From: Mucilaginibacter xinganensis
GTDB lineage: Bacteria > Bacteroidota > Bacteroidia > Sphingobacteriales > Sphingobacteriaceae
Reading direction: 5' to 3'
Length of the DNA: 64,000 bases
Assembly (NCBI GenBank): GCA_026225055.1
Contig: JAMFSA010000254.1
Location: forward strand, 1 to 64,000
Position 1 is the stretch's first letter. Each line of letters begins with the position of its first letter. Both the position numbers and the translations under genes were made by a program. The notes below the pieces were generated by a model. That model saw only the letters and a program-made list of their open reading frames with translations. It did not search any database and was not told the origin of the DNA. Positions 1 through 8,334 of the stretch are shown here, in pieces.

Positions 1-1291
1 ACGCTTTTATGTTCAAAGCCTTATCGGGTAAACCTAAAGCAATTACATATAGCGTGTCTCCTTTTGTAGTAAAACGTACATCGTGCCAATTAAATGGCTC
101 TTTTTGATCTGCAAATTGCCCGCTGGCCGATTTTGTAGGGCCTTCACCATAGATTTTCCATGGCCGCGTCGCATATATAGCGCCGCCGTTAACATCAAGC
201 CACTTACCTGTGCCCAATAAGACCTGTGTTTCTTCGTCGGTAATCGTACCATCGGATTTAGGGCCGATGTTCAGCAATAAATTCCCGTTCTTACTTACAA
301 TATCAATGAGGTTGGTAACTACATAGCGTGCATCTTTAAAAGTATTATTGGTAGTATAGCCCCATGATTTGTTACCGATAGCATCGTCAGTTTGCCATGG
401 TAAAGGTCTTATGCTGCCCAATTTTCCGCGCTCCAGGTCGAGCACGGCCACACCTTCAGGGTAGGCAGTGTTCTTATAATTAAGCACAACCCCCTTATTC
501 CACTCCAGGCCTTTATTGTAATAAAATGCAGCAAATGATTTGCGATAAGGGTCAAGGGCTGGCTGTTCTATCCACCAATCAAACCAAACCAGTTGGGGCT
601 GATACTTATCAACTAGTTCAATATCACGCATCAGCCAGTCATTCATAAATTCAGGAGACATGGTAAGACTCTGTTCTTGGGCCGGCCCATAATACGCTTC
701 ATTTTTCGGATCGATAACATCCGAATCAAAATGGCGGCCGCCGTTAAAAAACCACCAGTGTTCTATCCGGTGCGATGACAAACCAAATATGAGGCCCTGT
801 TTTTTAATTTCTGCGGCAAGTTCGCCAATAACGTCCCTCTTCGGGCCCATATTATAGGCATTCCACTTAGAGAACGCCGTTTTATACATTGCAAATCCAT
901 CGTGATGCTCCGCAACGGGCACAACATATTTAGCGCCGGCTTTTTTAAATAAAGTTACCCAAGCCTGAGGATCAAATTTTTCGGCTTTAAACATGGGGAT
1001 GAAATCCTTATATCCAAATTTGCTTTGTGGACCGTAAGTTGCCGCATGATGTTTATAGGCATCGGATCCCTGGATGTACATATTACGGGGATACCACTCA
1101 GAATCATATGCAGGCACGGAATATACCCCCCAATGGATAAATATCCCGAATTTAGCATCGCGGAACCACTCGGGTGTTTTATATTGGGATAGTGATTCCC
1201 AGTTGGCCTGGTAAACTTCCTGCGCTTGAACGCTGGTTTTTAATAATAAAAGTAAGGATAATCCTAAGATGGTAGTTTTTAGTGCTTTCAT
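1..1291 (-). CDS. GH29 alpha-L-fucosidase, C-terminus cut by window edge
   Basis: Exported glycoside hydrolase that should release alpha-L-fucose from oligosaccharides in the periplasm. The reading frame starts at the ATG at 1291 and is open to position 1, giving about 430 residues without a stop. The N-terminus (MKALKTTILGL..., ending VQAQ at about residue 24) is a signal peptide. The FGIFIHWGVYSVPA and EHHDGFAMY motifs are typical of GH29. The motif QLVWFDWW places the expected nucleophile at Asp238. The conserved LLLNIGPKSDG stretch closes the TIM barrel, and the remaining piece begins the C-terminal beta domain. The missing part lies left of the window. The dehydrogenase gene downstream of position 1369 is on the same strand, immediately upstream in transcription, so the two may be co-transcribed. 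Linkage specificity (alpha-1,2/3/4/6) cannot be read from the sequence. Confidence 0.92.
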   Translation of the reverse strand, partial: MKALKTTILGLSLLLLLKTSVQAQEVYQANWESLSQYKTPEWFRDAKFGIFIHWGVYSVPAYDSEWYPRNMYIQGSDAYKHHAATYGPQSKFGYKDFIPMFKAEKFDPQAWVTLFKKAGAKYVVPVAEHHDGFAMYKTAFSKWNAYNMGPKRDVIGELAAEIKKQGLIFGLSSHRIEHWWFFNGGRHFDSDVIDPKNEAYYGPAQEQSLTMSPEFMNDWLMRDIELVDKYQPQLVWFDWWIEQPALDPYRKSFAAFYYNKGLEWNKGVVLNYKNTAYPEGVAVLDLERGKLGSIRPLPWQTDDAIGNKSWGYTTNNTFKDARYVVTNLIDIVSKNGNLLLNIGPKSDGTITDEETQVLLGTGKWLDVNGGAIYATRPWKIYGEGPTKSASGQFADQKEPFNWHDVRFTTKGDTLYVIALGLPDKALNIKA

Positions 1292-1368
1292 TGATGCATT
1301 ATTTAAAAGTATAATTTTTATTCTTTGATATCTATAAGTGATAATATGATGAACTGGCTTGGTTTGTG

Positions 1369-2391
1369 TTACGGATTATCCACTGAAACCATAGCCTTAA
1401 TTACCCCGGTATCCGGTTTAAGCCATCTTGCGAATTCATCTTTTACCGCGCTGAATTTTACACTATGCGTAATGTATTTTAAGGGATCGATCAGTTTGTT
1501 TCTGATGGAGTCAATCACATATTCAAAATCAGCGAGGGTAGCATTGCGGCTGCTCATTAAGGTGCCTTCTCTTTTATGAAATTCAGGGTGACTAAAGTTA
1601 ATGTCGCCTTTTTGCAGGCCTATCAGCACATACCTTGCCCCATGGCCCATGTATTGGAAAGCCGTATTGATCGCTTTAAGGTTACCGGTAGCATCAATAA
1701 CTACCGTTGGCATATTGCCATTGGTGATTTTACTTAACTGTTGGGCAACATTAGCCGATCGAGCATTTATAGTATAAGGTACATGTAATTTATCTTTACA
1801 AAATTGAAGACGGGTTTCGTTAATATCTAATGCAATTACTGTAGCCCCTTTTATGCGGGCATATTCCATAGTACCTAAACCTATTGGGCCAGCGCCTATT
1901 ATCAGCGTAAATTCTCCAGGCTTTATACATGCACGGTTTACACCATGCGCGCTAATAGCCAATGGCTCAACTAAAGCAAGTTCGTCGAAAGTAAGCCCAT
2001 TGCCATGCAGTAATGTATAGGAAGGGACCATAAGATATTGTGCCATACCGCCGTCAATATGTACACCGCATACTTTAATATGTACACAGCAATTGGTTTT
2101 GCCTACACTACATGCTACACAATGCCCACAATTAAAATAAGGAATAAAGGTGACTCTCTCGTTGATTTTAAATCCCGGCGCATTATCAAAAGCTACTAAT
2201 TCTCCCGATAATTCATGTCCCAAAATACGAGGATAAGCGAAATAGGGTTGAATTCCTTCAAATGCATGCAGATCGGTCCCGCAAATACCAATTCTTTTTA
2301 TTTTAATAATAGCGTGCCCTGGCTCAAGTACGGGTGCATTCCGTTCCTCATATTTAAATGTTCCAGGCTTTACACATACTAATGTTTCCAT
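1369..2391 (-). CDS. Zinc-dependent medium-chain alcohol dehydrogenase
   Basis: Cytosolic NAD(P)-dependent oxidation of a sugar, sugar acid or polyol alcohol group; substrate unknown. The length of 340 residues is standard for the family. Catalytic zinc ligands are visible at Cys37 (GICGTD) and His59/Glu60 (GHE). Structural zinc ligands are Cys88, Cys91, Cys94 and Cys102. The Rossmann motif GAGPIG is at residues 166-171, and Asp189 at the end of the second beta strand favours NAD over NADP. The sequence looks closest to the RspB/sorbitol-dehydrogenase-like branch. It is transcribed toward the GH29 gene and divergently from an AraC regulator, which suggests induced sugar catabolism. A role in L-fucose or uronate oxidation is attractive but only inferred. 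Confidence 0.88.
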   Translation of the reverse strand: METLVCVKPGTFKYEERNAPVLEPGHAIIKIKRIGICGTDLHAFEGIQPYFAYPRILGHELSGELVAFDNAPGFKINERVTFIPYFNCGHCVACSVGKTNCCVHIKVCGVHIDGGMAQYLMVPSYTLLHGNGLTFDELALVEPLAISAHGVNRACIKPGEFTLIIGAGPIGLGTMEYARIKGATVIALDINETRLQFCKDKLHVPYTINARSANVAQQLSKITNGNMPTVVIDATGNLKAINTAFQYMGHGARYVLIGLQKGDINFSHPEFHKREGTLMSSRNATLADFEYVIDSIRNKLIDPLKYITHSVKFSAVKDEFARWLKPDTGVIKAMVSVDNP

Positions 2392-2556
2392 TTATTATTT
2401 GATGGTTTGGTTTTGTAAATTGTAATGACATTTTTTAACATACCCCAGATAATTAACAATATGGTTACAAACGTAAATGACAATAAATTTTTGGCTGGTA
2501 TAAAGCCAACGATCTCGCCTTTTAGTAATAAGCTTTAGACATTGTTAAATAAAAGG

Positions 2557-2587
2557 TTATTTGATAAATAATTGATTCATCAAATAA
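2557..2587. promoter_or_regulatory. Inverted repeat, putative operator
   Basis: Perfect 9-bp arms TTATTTGAT (2557-2565) and ATCAAATAA (2579-2587) separated by 13 bp. The repeat lies about 45 bp upstream of the AraC promoter box, between two divergent genes, which fits a regulator-binding site controlling either or both. The binding protein is unknown; the adjacent AraC protein is the obvious candidate. Confidence 0.4.
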
Positions 2588-2630
2588 AGCGAGTTATGAT
2601 CGCTATCAATTGTGAATTATTATCATCTTA

Positions 2631-2662
2631 TTGAGGAATTCTACCATGATAATTTATTTTTG
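2631..2662 (+). promoter_or_regulatory. Putative Bacteroidota-type promoter of AraC gene
   Basis: TATTTTTG at 2655-2662 matches the -7 consensus TAnnTTTG exactly. A TTG at 2631-2633, 21 bp upstream, fits the -33 element. Transcription would start near 2669, leaving a leader of about 30 nt before the ATG at 2698. Confidence 0.5.
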
Positions 2663-2697
2663 TGCTTATTAGATGAATATTTGCTTAAATTGCTATT

Positions 2698-3600
2698 ATG
2701 AAGCCCCAATTACTTAAAGTTAATCGCGAAGCAATACATTCGTTTAAAGCCAGACAGGATAAGCAGCCCAATATTAATAATCGGTGGCATTATCACCCCG
2801 AGATCGAGCTTATTCATTTTCACAAAGGGGCTGGAACGCAATTTGTTGGGGATAATATTAAAAGATTTGGTCCAGGCGACATGGTTTTGGTGGGCAGTAA
2901 CTTGCCACATTACTGGAAATATGACGACGATGTAGATAAACTTGCTGACGACATGCCTTATTCAACCGTTATCCATTTTTTCGATAATTTTTGGGGAAGC
3001 GGTTTCCTGGAATTGCCAGAAAATAAATCGATAAAATCAACGCTTGAAATTGCCAGGTCAGGCTTGCAGATCATAGGTAAGACACAGCAGGATATTGCTA
3101 ACGCAATGCAGGCTATCCTGGTTACGGAGGGGCCTAAAAGAATAATAATGCTGATTGAAGCTTTAATGGCTATAGGTGATTGTACTGCAAAGAAAACATT
3201 ATCTTCTTTGGGTTTTAGCCAGAATTTCGAAGAGGCGGATAAGGACAGGATCAACTTGATATATGATTATTCTTTTGCGAATTTCAAAAATAGGATTTCG
3301 CTGGAAGAGATTGCAGGAATAGCTAATTTAAGCCAAAACTCCTTTTGCAGGTACTTTAAATCAAAGACTCAAAAGACTTATTCACAATTTATTACAGAGA
3401 TTAGAATTGGCCATGCTTGCAAATTATTGATAGAAGATAAATTTAATGTAAAGCAGATTTGTTATGAGAGCGGATTTAACAATTTTTCCAGTTTTCATAC
3501 AGCATTTAAAACCGTAACAAATAAAACCCCGCTCAACTATCAGCGTAACTTTTTGCCGAAGAGTACAGAAATAAAAAGCAACATTCATCGGGTCATATAG
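2698..3600 (+). CDS. AraC-family regulator with N-terminal cupin
   Basis: Cytosolic transcription factor. Residues from about 20 to 120 form an AraC-type cupin with the motif RWHYHPEIELIHFHKGAGTQ, followed by a helical linker. Residues from about 195 to 285 form the two helix-turn-helix units; recognisable pieces are ISLEEIAGIANLSQNSFCR and the second-HTH segment KQICYESGFNNFSSFHTAF. The length of 300 residues is typical. It is transcribed away from the zinc dehydrogenase and GH29 genes and probably controls them in response to a sugar-derived ligand bound by the cupin. Ligand and targets are inferred from position only. Confidence 0.9.
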   Translation: MKPQLLKVNREAIHSFKARQDKQPNINNRWHYHPEIELIHFHKGAGTQFVGDNIKRFGPGDMVLVGSNLPHYWKYDDDVDKLADDMPYSTVIHFFDNFWGSGFLELPENKSIKSTLEIARSGLQIIGKTQQDIANAMQAILVTEGPKRIIMLIEALMAIGDCTAKKTLSSLGFSQNFEEADKDRINLIYDYSFANFKNRISLEEIAGIANLSQNSFCRYFKSKTQKTYSQFITEIRIGHACKLLIEDKFNVKQICYESGFNNFSSFHTAFKTVTNKTPLNYQRNFLPKSTEIKSNIHRVI

Positions 3601-3746
3601 CTGTATAAGTTTAAATTGCTGTGTTCATCAAAAAGAATCCCGGCTGGTTATTAAGCTTCGGTTAAGCACAGGAGTAATTATAATCCTACTATCTGAAAGA
3701 ACTTTTTTCATTGTGTGTTATTTTTATTAGTGACTACTACCGGGAA

Positions 3747-4419
3747 ATGTATAAGTATTCAGTAGAAACGTATAAGGTAAGCGCAAGCCACGAAGTTAAA
3801 ATGGACGAAGGCTATGGCCTGTTTTTTCATCCTGATTAACGGCACGTCCCTTGGCAGAAAAATCAGCGAGTACTTGTTTTTTAATTATGAAGCTAACGAA
3901 GCTTTACATATTTCGGACGATGAAAAGTTAATTTTAAAGGATTGCATCGAAAAAATAGAAAGAGAATATTCGCAAAATATAGATAAGCATACACAAGGGT
4001 TGATTGTAAGTAATATTGAATTATTGCTGAATTATTGTGACCGCTTTTACTACAGGCAATTTTTTACAAGAAGTAAAGTAAATAAAGACATTGTACAACG
4101 TTTTGAACATTTATTAAACGACTACTTTTCGCAGGAACAATTAATTGATGCAGGATTGCCTGATGTTAAATTTTTTGCGGCCCAACTAAATTTGTCGCCT
4201 AATTATTTATCGGACTTGTTGAACAGGTACACGGGCAAAACAACACAAGAACACATCCATCTAAAACTTGTTGACACTGCAAAATCGCTTTTATGGGGTG
4301 CCGGAAAATCAATCAGTGAAATTGCTTATGAACTGGGGTTTGAATATCCTTCGCACTTTACCAAGGTTTTTAAAACCAAAAAAGGTTTGACACCGCAACA
4401 ATACAGAAATACAAACTAA
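3747..4419 (+). pseudogene. Decayed AraC-family regulator (5' truncated, frameshifted)
   Basis: The open frame 3814-4419 encodes an intact C-terminal AraC HTH region (SPNYLSDLLNRYTGKT and ISEIAYELGFEYPSHF), but its first residues do not look like a true N-terminus. In another frame, 3747-3836 reads into EGYGLFFHPD and then hits TAA. In full-length relatives the motif FHPDLI..GTSLG is continuous, and here it is split exactly between the two frames near 3835. A 5-bp deletion in a short repeat (or a 1-bp insertion) would explain it. The N-terminal sensing half expected upstream is not recognisable in 3601-3746. The gene is probably inactive, though a short HTH-only protein from an internal start cannot be excluded. 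Confidence 0.6.
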
Positions 4420-4546
4420 AATTATTAAGAACAGTATACAACAAAAGTATTGCGGTATGTGGGGGACGGGCGTTGTAAGCATCACCATTATTTTTATATG
4501 TGGCGATCAGCATCTAAAGGATAAGTAATGATTTTAAGTGCAATTT

Positions 4547-4579
4547 AAAAGGAACAATGAGTTGATCATTGTTCCTTTT
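4547..4579. terminator. Strong hairpin terminator, probably bidirectional
   Basis: Perfect 14-bp stem: AAAAGGAACAATGA (4547-4560), loop GTTGA, TCATTGTTCCTTTT (4566-4579). It lies between the converging AraC remnant (+) and GH5 gene (-), with the T-run inside the stem on the plus strand. Position and symmetry fit a shared terminator. Confidence 0.75.
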
Positions 4580-4613
4580 AACGTTTAAATTATCTGCCTT
4601 GGCTAATAATCCT

Positions 4614-5600
4614 CTATAAGAATGGATAAGCCTGTGAGAAGTAAGAGCTTAAGGTAAATGAGGTAGCAGATGGATTATCGCTCCAAGCCGGCGATACCAG
4701 GTTCATACCGGTTCCATCCCCGTTCCATGACCAGGCAAGAACCGCCCATCCTTTATTTTTAGCGTATTGAACCATTTGCTGCCAATTGCAGCTGCCGGAA
4801 GGTGCATAACCAAATTCGCCGATTATACAAGGTTTGCCTGTGGCCGACATATAATCAAGATCAGACTCTTGTGCGGTACGGTTCAAACTGTTAACATAGC
4901 CATTGGGGTAAATATGGTTTGACAGCACTATGTTACCATCATTTATTTTAGTTCCATTGGTGCCCAGTACTGCATCTTTAGTAATTACTACATCGTGCCC
5001 ATATCCCGCGCAGTCGATTATAATAGGACCGCTATAAACTTGTCGCACAATAGGGATGGCCTGATTATAGGCGGCGGCAAACGCATTGGAGGTCATGGTT
5101 CCCGATCCCCACTCATTACAAAGGTTAATGGTGAAATTTCCGCCTAATGCTTTATAATTGTTTTTCCACCACGTTGCGGCCGTTACCAGGTCGCTCGCGT
5201 TGCTCGAGCCGCCATATTCATGAAAGGTGCATATCAGGCTGGTATAGCCGTTTGACCGGGCCTGGCTTATCCAGCCGGCAGCCTGTGATGTGCTTACACG
5301 GCTGGGATCTATTTCTATACGCAAGGTTTTGATATTACCTTGTTGTTTCATTAACGACCACCCGAAGTTTGGGTTTCCTCCGTTATAGTAGGATGGCTGC
5401 AAATCAACTCCGTCACTGAAACCTCCCGACAGGCTCGCCAAAGTTGAGCCCTTTGGTTTTGAGGACGATATAGTAGCGTTTTGCGGGGTGGTTTCTGAAG
5501 TCTTCGCTGAAGAATCCTTCTGACAGGAATCAAAAAAGAACGCTAATGATAAAGCGATAAAAAACAGCTTTGAAAATTTATTATTTATAGTTTGTTTCAT
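4614..5600 (-). CDS. GH5-type (clan A) endo-glycanase lipoprotein
   Basis: Surface or periplasmic lipoprotein that should cleave a beta-1,4 glucan or mannan backbone with retention. The signal peptide ends in a lipobox with Cys26, followed by a Ser/Thr-rich linker to about residue 60. The (beta/alpha)8 domain shows TLRIEI with Arg94, TFHEYGG with His127, LCNEWGSG with the acid/base Glu163, SNHIYPNG with His229, IGEFGYAP with the nucleophile Glu262, and AWSWNG with Trp290. All GH5 signature residues are therefore present. At 328 residues it is a single catalytic domain without a binding module. It follows the GH12 gene with a 121-bp gap on the same strand. Subfamily and substrate (cellulose, mannan, xyloglucan) cannot be fixed by eye. 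Confidence 0.85.
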   Translation of the reverse strand: MKQTINNKFSKLFFIALSLAFFFDSCQKDSSAKTSETTPQNATISSSKPKGSTLASLSGGFSDGVDLQPSYYNGGNPNFGWSLMKQQGNIKTLRIEIDPSRVSTSQAAGWISQARSNGYTSLICTFHEYGGSSNASDLVTAATWWKNNYKALGGNFTINLCNEWGSGTMTSNAFAAAYNQAIPIVRQVYSGPIIIDCAGYGHDVVITKDAVLGTNGTKINDGNIVLSNHIYPNGYVNSLNRTAQESDLDYMSATGKPCIIGEFGYAPSGSCNWQQMVQYAKNKGWAVLAWSWNGDGTGMNLVSPAWSDNPSATSFTLSSYFSQAYPFL

Positions 5601-5721
5601 TTTTTTAGAATTTATAATTTAAAAAATATTTGTTTAACTACGTTGCCGATGCATTGCCAGGCATTATATTAAAAATCGTTAAAGAGGCATTACGTTAGTG
5701 CTTCCCGGCTGAAAATGATGG

Positions 5722-6489
5722 TTAATTTACGGTTGCAGAATAGCTGTTAGCCTGGAAATTTAACCCGCCGCTTGATGAAGTGATCTCGAAGCCGAACTGT
5801 ACCTTGTCCAGCGTGCTAAAGCTAGCTCCCCAGCCATTAGTGTTCTTTTTCCCTTGTATGTAATTCAGTATATCCTTTATATTAACGGTACCCGATGTTG
5901 TTTGGCTGTTGTTCAAAAAGGAATAAACTACATTTGAACCGTTTGAACCTTTATAAACGGTATAGATAGGCCCTCCGGAAGTTGGTTGTACGTTGGTGTA
6001 GCTTGCAACCGCGTTACCATTCGCATCGTAACTGGCAGCTATCGGTTTCGCACCGCCGCGCCAGTTTTCCCAAATCATAATTTCATAGGCATAATTACTG
6101 CACCAAATGTCATAGGTGCTTTCAAACGTGCCGCTGCCGGGCACAGTAACATTAAAGCTGCTGCTAACGGTGCTTAGCGAGCTAAATGTTTTATTAACAC
6201 CATAGTCATCGTTTGGATATGATTTAACGCCATTCGTATTCGGCTGGTTAGACCATACGCCCCAGTTGCTGTAGGTGTTTGCCCAAACAGTTTGAGGGCC
6301 CGCGCCGCTTCCCCAAATGTCGTTTTCGATAGTGTAGCCGTTTCCGGCATTCCAGGTGGCGTATTGTGCAGTTGATGACCAGTTTGCTTCTACCTTAGCA
6401 TCGGTTAAAGCTGGTGTGGGCGGTTGAGCGGCCTTCTGGCACGACGCCATAGCTAACGCTACAATTGATAATAAAAATACTTTCCTCAT
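5722..6489 (-). CDS. GH12 endo-beta-glucanase / xyloglucanase lipoprotein
   Basis: Retaining endo-glucanase of the beta-jelly-roll clan C, anchored by a lipobox (AMASC, Cys17). The family motifs are clear: YTIENDIWG near residue 55, YEIMIWENW with the likely nucleophile Glu136, and QFGFEITSS with the likely acid/base Glu235 near the C-terminus. The length of 255 residues matches a single GH12 domain. GH12 enzymes act on cellulose, mixed-linkage glucan or xyloglucan. The nearby GH35 and GH29 genes make xyloglucan plausible, but this is inference. It lies between a CAP-domain lipoprotein gene and a GH5 gene on the same strand, probably as one operon. Confidence 0.85.
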   Translation of the reverse strand: MRKVFLLSIVALAMASCQKAAQPPTPALTDAKVEANWSSTAQYATWNAGNGYTIENDIWGSGAGPQTVWANTYSNWGVWSNQPNTNGVKSYPNDDYGVNKTFSSLSTVSSSFNVTVPGSGTFESTYDIWCSNYAYEIMIWENWRGGAKPIAASYDANGNAVASYTNVQPTSGGPIYTVYKGSNGSNVVYSFLNNSQTTSGTVNIKDILNYIQGKKNTNGWGASFSTLDKVQFGFEITSSSGGLNFQANSYSATVN

Positions 6490-6634
6490 AATTTTTTAGG
6501 GTTGTTATTGGTTGCCCAAATCTAAACCTATAATTATTCAGAAGTTTTCACAGGTTGCTCAAAAGTTTGCGCTAATTTCTCATTCGGTTAATAAATATAA
6601 CTTGTACTCAACTTTAGAAGGTGGATTTACAGGG

Positions 6635-7126
6635 CTATCTGCCAAATTCCTGTACCCAAATGCTGTTATATCTTGCAGCGCCAAAATCAACGTAAGTGCT
6701 GTCCATCATTGCCTTACAATGGTCCTCGCTTTTTTCCCAGGCATCCATTACCTGTACAACACTATTATAGCCTGTGGCGATGTTCTCGCCCATATACATA
6801 CCGGTATACCCATCGGCTTGTGCTCTTTGTATGGGTGATGAACCGTTGGGCGCTATATGACTGAAATAATTATTAACGTACATGTCTTTTGCATGTTCGG
6901 CGGCGGCGGTTTCAAGTATATTGTTCCACTTAACCGGGGGTACAGGTGGCATATAGGTTGTGCCGCAGGTGCAACCGGTGCTTCTTAATGCGTTAACATC
7001 TGCAAGCATTGCTGCATGAATGTCCTCGGCCGAAGTGTTATTCTCTTTTTTACAACCGTAAATACTAAGGCATATAAGTATGCCAACCCCTATAATTATT
7101 TTCAATGGCGTTAATTGGTTGCTCAA
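6635..7126 (-). CDS. CAP-domain (SCP/PR1-like) lipoprotein
   Basis: Small secreted protein of the cysteine-rich secretory/antigen 5/PR1 family. A hydrophobic N-terminus ends in a lipobox-like ICLSIYGCKK with Cys25. The CAP fold is seen in LETAAAEHAKDMYVNNYFSH, then APNGSSPIQRAQADGY, MGENIATGY, VMDAWEKSEDHCKAMM, and the terminal VDFGAARYNSIWVQEFG. The two CAP histidines (in AEHAKDM and SEDHC) and the Glu of GENIA are present. There is an unusual Cys pair (STGCTCGTTY) before the domain. The biochemical role of bacterial CAP proteins is unsettled. It is the first gene of the strand run leading to GH12 and GH5 and diverges from the response regulator. Confidence 0.85.
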   Translation of the reverse strand: MSNQLTPLKIIIGVGILICLSIYGCKKENNTSAEDIHAAMLADVNALRSTGCTCGTTYMPPVPPVKWNNILETAAAEHAKDMYVNNYFSHIAPNGSSPIQRAQADGYTGMYMGENIATGYNSVVQVMDAWEKSEDHCKAMMDSTYVDFGAARYNSIWVQEFGR

Positions 7127-7230
7127 GTTTAACTATTAGGTTGCAATTGGTGAAATTTTATAACGTAATATTTGCTTAAAGAAAAATAAATTTCACGCGA
7201 CTAGTCCTTGTTGTATCTGGTTGTGTTCTA

Positions 7231-7277
7231 TATATAACCAAACCTGTACCGTACCAATTATATAACCATTACCTGTA
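7231..7277. promoter_or_regulatory. Tandem direct repeats, putative AraC-type operator
   Basis: Two copies of a composite site: TATATAACCA-A-ACCTGTA (7231-7248) and TATATAACCA-TT-ACCTGTA (7259-7277), with starts 28 bp apart. They sit in the 239-bp gap between the divergent CAP/GH12/GH5 genes and the response-regulator gene. AraC-type output domains commonly bind direct repeats, so this is a reasonable binding site for the neighbouring regulator. Confidence 0.5.
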
Positions 7278-7365
7278 ATAAGGAATATCTCCTGCAATTG
7301 AATGTTGTTTCAGCATTTATAGAAACTGCAGGATTATACGTGCTTAAATAAATGCAAAAATTATA

Positions 7366-8172
7366 ATGGATAGTTTTTCCCCTGAAATGTCTTTTAGCAA
7401 TGCTAAGCGTTTAGTGCATATTATTGATGATGACGATGATATGCGAATGATGATAAAATATGAGTTAAAAGATGATTACAGTATCATCGATTCAGCAAAT
7501 GGCATCATAGGCTTTAATAAAACGATGGATATTTTACCTGATTTGGTTATTAGCGATATACAAATGCCCGGCATTAACGGCTTAAAATTATGCAAACTAT
7601 TAAAGGAAAATTTACGCACAAGGCATATCCCTATAATTTTGATAACCGGTAATGTTGAAGAGGGGGGATTGCTTAACGGACTGGAACATGGGGCTGATGA
7701 CTATGTAATAAAGCCCTTTAATTTTGATATTTTGAGAGCGCGGGTAGGGAACCTGATAAAAATAAGGCATCAGTTACTAAATATATCTTCAAACAGGTAT
7801 TACCAGTCGCCCGATAATCGCGGGGGAACTAATAATAACGAACTGTTTTTAAGAAAGGCCTATGGGGTAGTTGAGCAGAATATTGATAATCCAGCCTTCG
7901 AGGCTAATGATTTTGCCAGGGCCATAGGTATGAGCCGTGCTCAAATTTATCGTAAAATAAAAATTGCTACCGGCCTTTCGGTCAAGGATTTTGTTCGTGT
8001 AACGCGCCTTAAAAAGGCGGAAGAATTGTTAACCAATACGGATAGCAATATTTCGGAAATTGCTTACCAGGTGGGCTTTAGTTCCATCGCCTATTTTTCC
8101 ACTTCTTTTAGCCGCTACTTTAAGATTTCACCAACGAAATATATCTTGTTAAATAGAAAAATCAACAGATAA
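7366..8172 (+). CDS. Response regulator with AraC-type DNA-binding domain
   Basis: Cytosolic phosphorylation-dependent transcription factor. Residues 16-135 are a receiver domain with the acidic cluster IIDDDDD (from residue 19), the phosphoacceptor Asp64 in LVISDIQMPG, the LITGN threonine and the YVIKPF lysine. Residues from about 165 to 265 are an AraC double HTH (FARAIGMSRAQIYRKIK and ISEIAYQVGFSSIAYFSTSF). This is the cytoplasmic tail arrangement of hybrid two-component systems of Bacteroides, but the periplasmic sensor and histidine kinase are absent here and no kinase gene is in the window. It diverges from the CAP/GH12/GH5 genes and likely controls the hemicellulase block. Confidence 0.9.
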   Translation: MDSFSPEMSFSNAKRLVHIIDDDDDMRMMIKYELKDDYSIIDSANGIIGFNKTMDILPDLVISDIQMPGINGLKLCKLLKENLRTRHIPIILITGNVEEGGLLNGLEHGADDYVIKPFNFDILRARVGNLIKIRHQLLNISSNRYYQSPDNRGGTNNNELFLRKAYGVVEQNIDNPAFEANDFARAIGMSRAQIYRKIKIATGLSVKDFVRVTRLKKAEELLTNTDSNISEIAYQVGFSSIAYFSTSFSRYFKISPTKYILLNRKINR

Positions 8173-8254
8173 ACTATTCCACCTGTTAGTTTTATGAGCG
8201 CCTAATTCTCGAGGGTAGGTAAGTTGTCAGAGCGTTTTCGCAGATCTTAATAAG

Positions 8255-8286
8255 TGCCAGCCCTTTGCTGAAGCAAAAGACTGGCA
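8255..8286. terminator. Nested hairpin between convergent genes
   Basis: Outer arms TGCCAG (8255-8260) and CTGGCA (8281-8286) enclose an inner stem TTTGC/GCAAA (8264-8277, loop TGAA). It lies between the response regulator (+) and GH97 (-) stop codons, as expected for a shared terminator. The T-run downstream is weak. Confidence 0.45.
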
Positions 8287-8334
8287 ATATCGATTCAATT
8301 TTTGATATGCTAAGTATGACTATCTCGGATATGG

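Larger units (their letters stand above)
2392..2697. other. Divergent intergenic region between dehydrogenase and AraC genes
   Basis: AT-rich 306-bp gap with the two start codons at its ends. It contains a 9-bp inverted repeat (2557-2587) and a good Bacteroidota-type promoter for the AraC gene (2631-2662). No additional small gene is convincing. Confidence 0.6.

Noticed and set aside
1369..2391. Naming the dehydrogenase L-fucose dehydrogenase because it lies next to a fucosidase
   Set aside because: The sequence shows only a generic zinc dehydrogenase; no residue specific for fucose can be identified by eye.
6512..6838. 108-residue plus-strand open frame
   Set aside because: It overlaps the CAP-domain gene on the other strand, whose motifs are clear.
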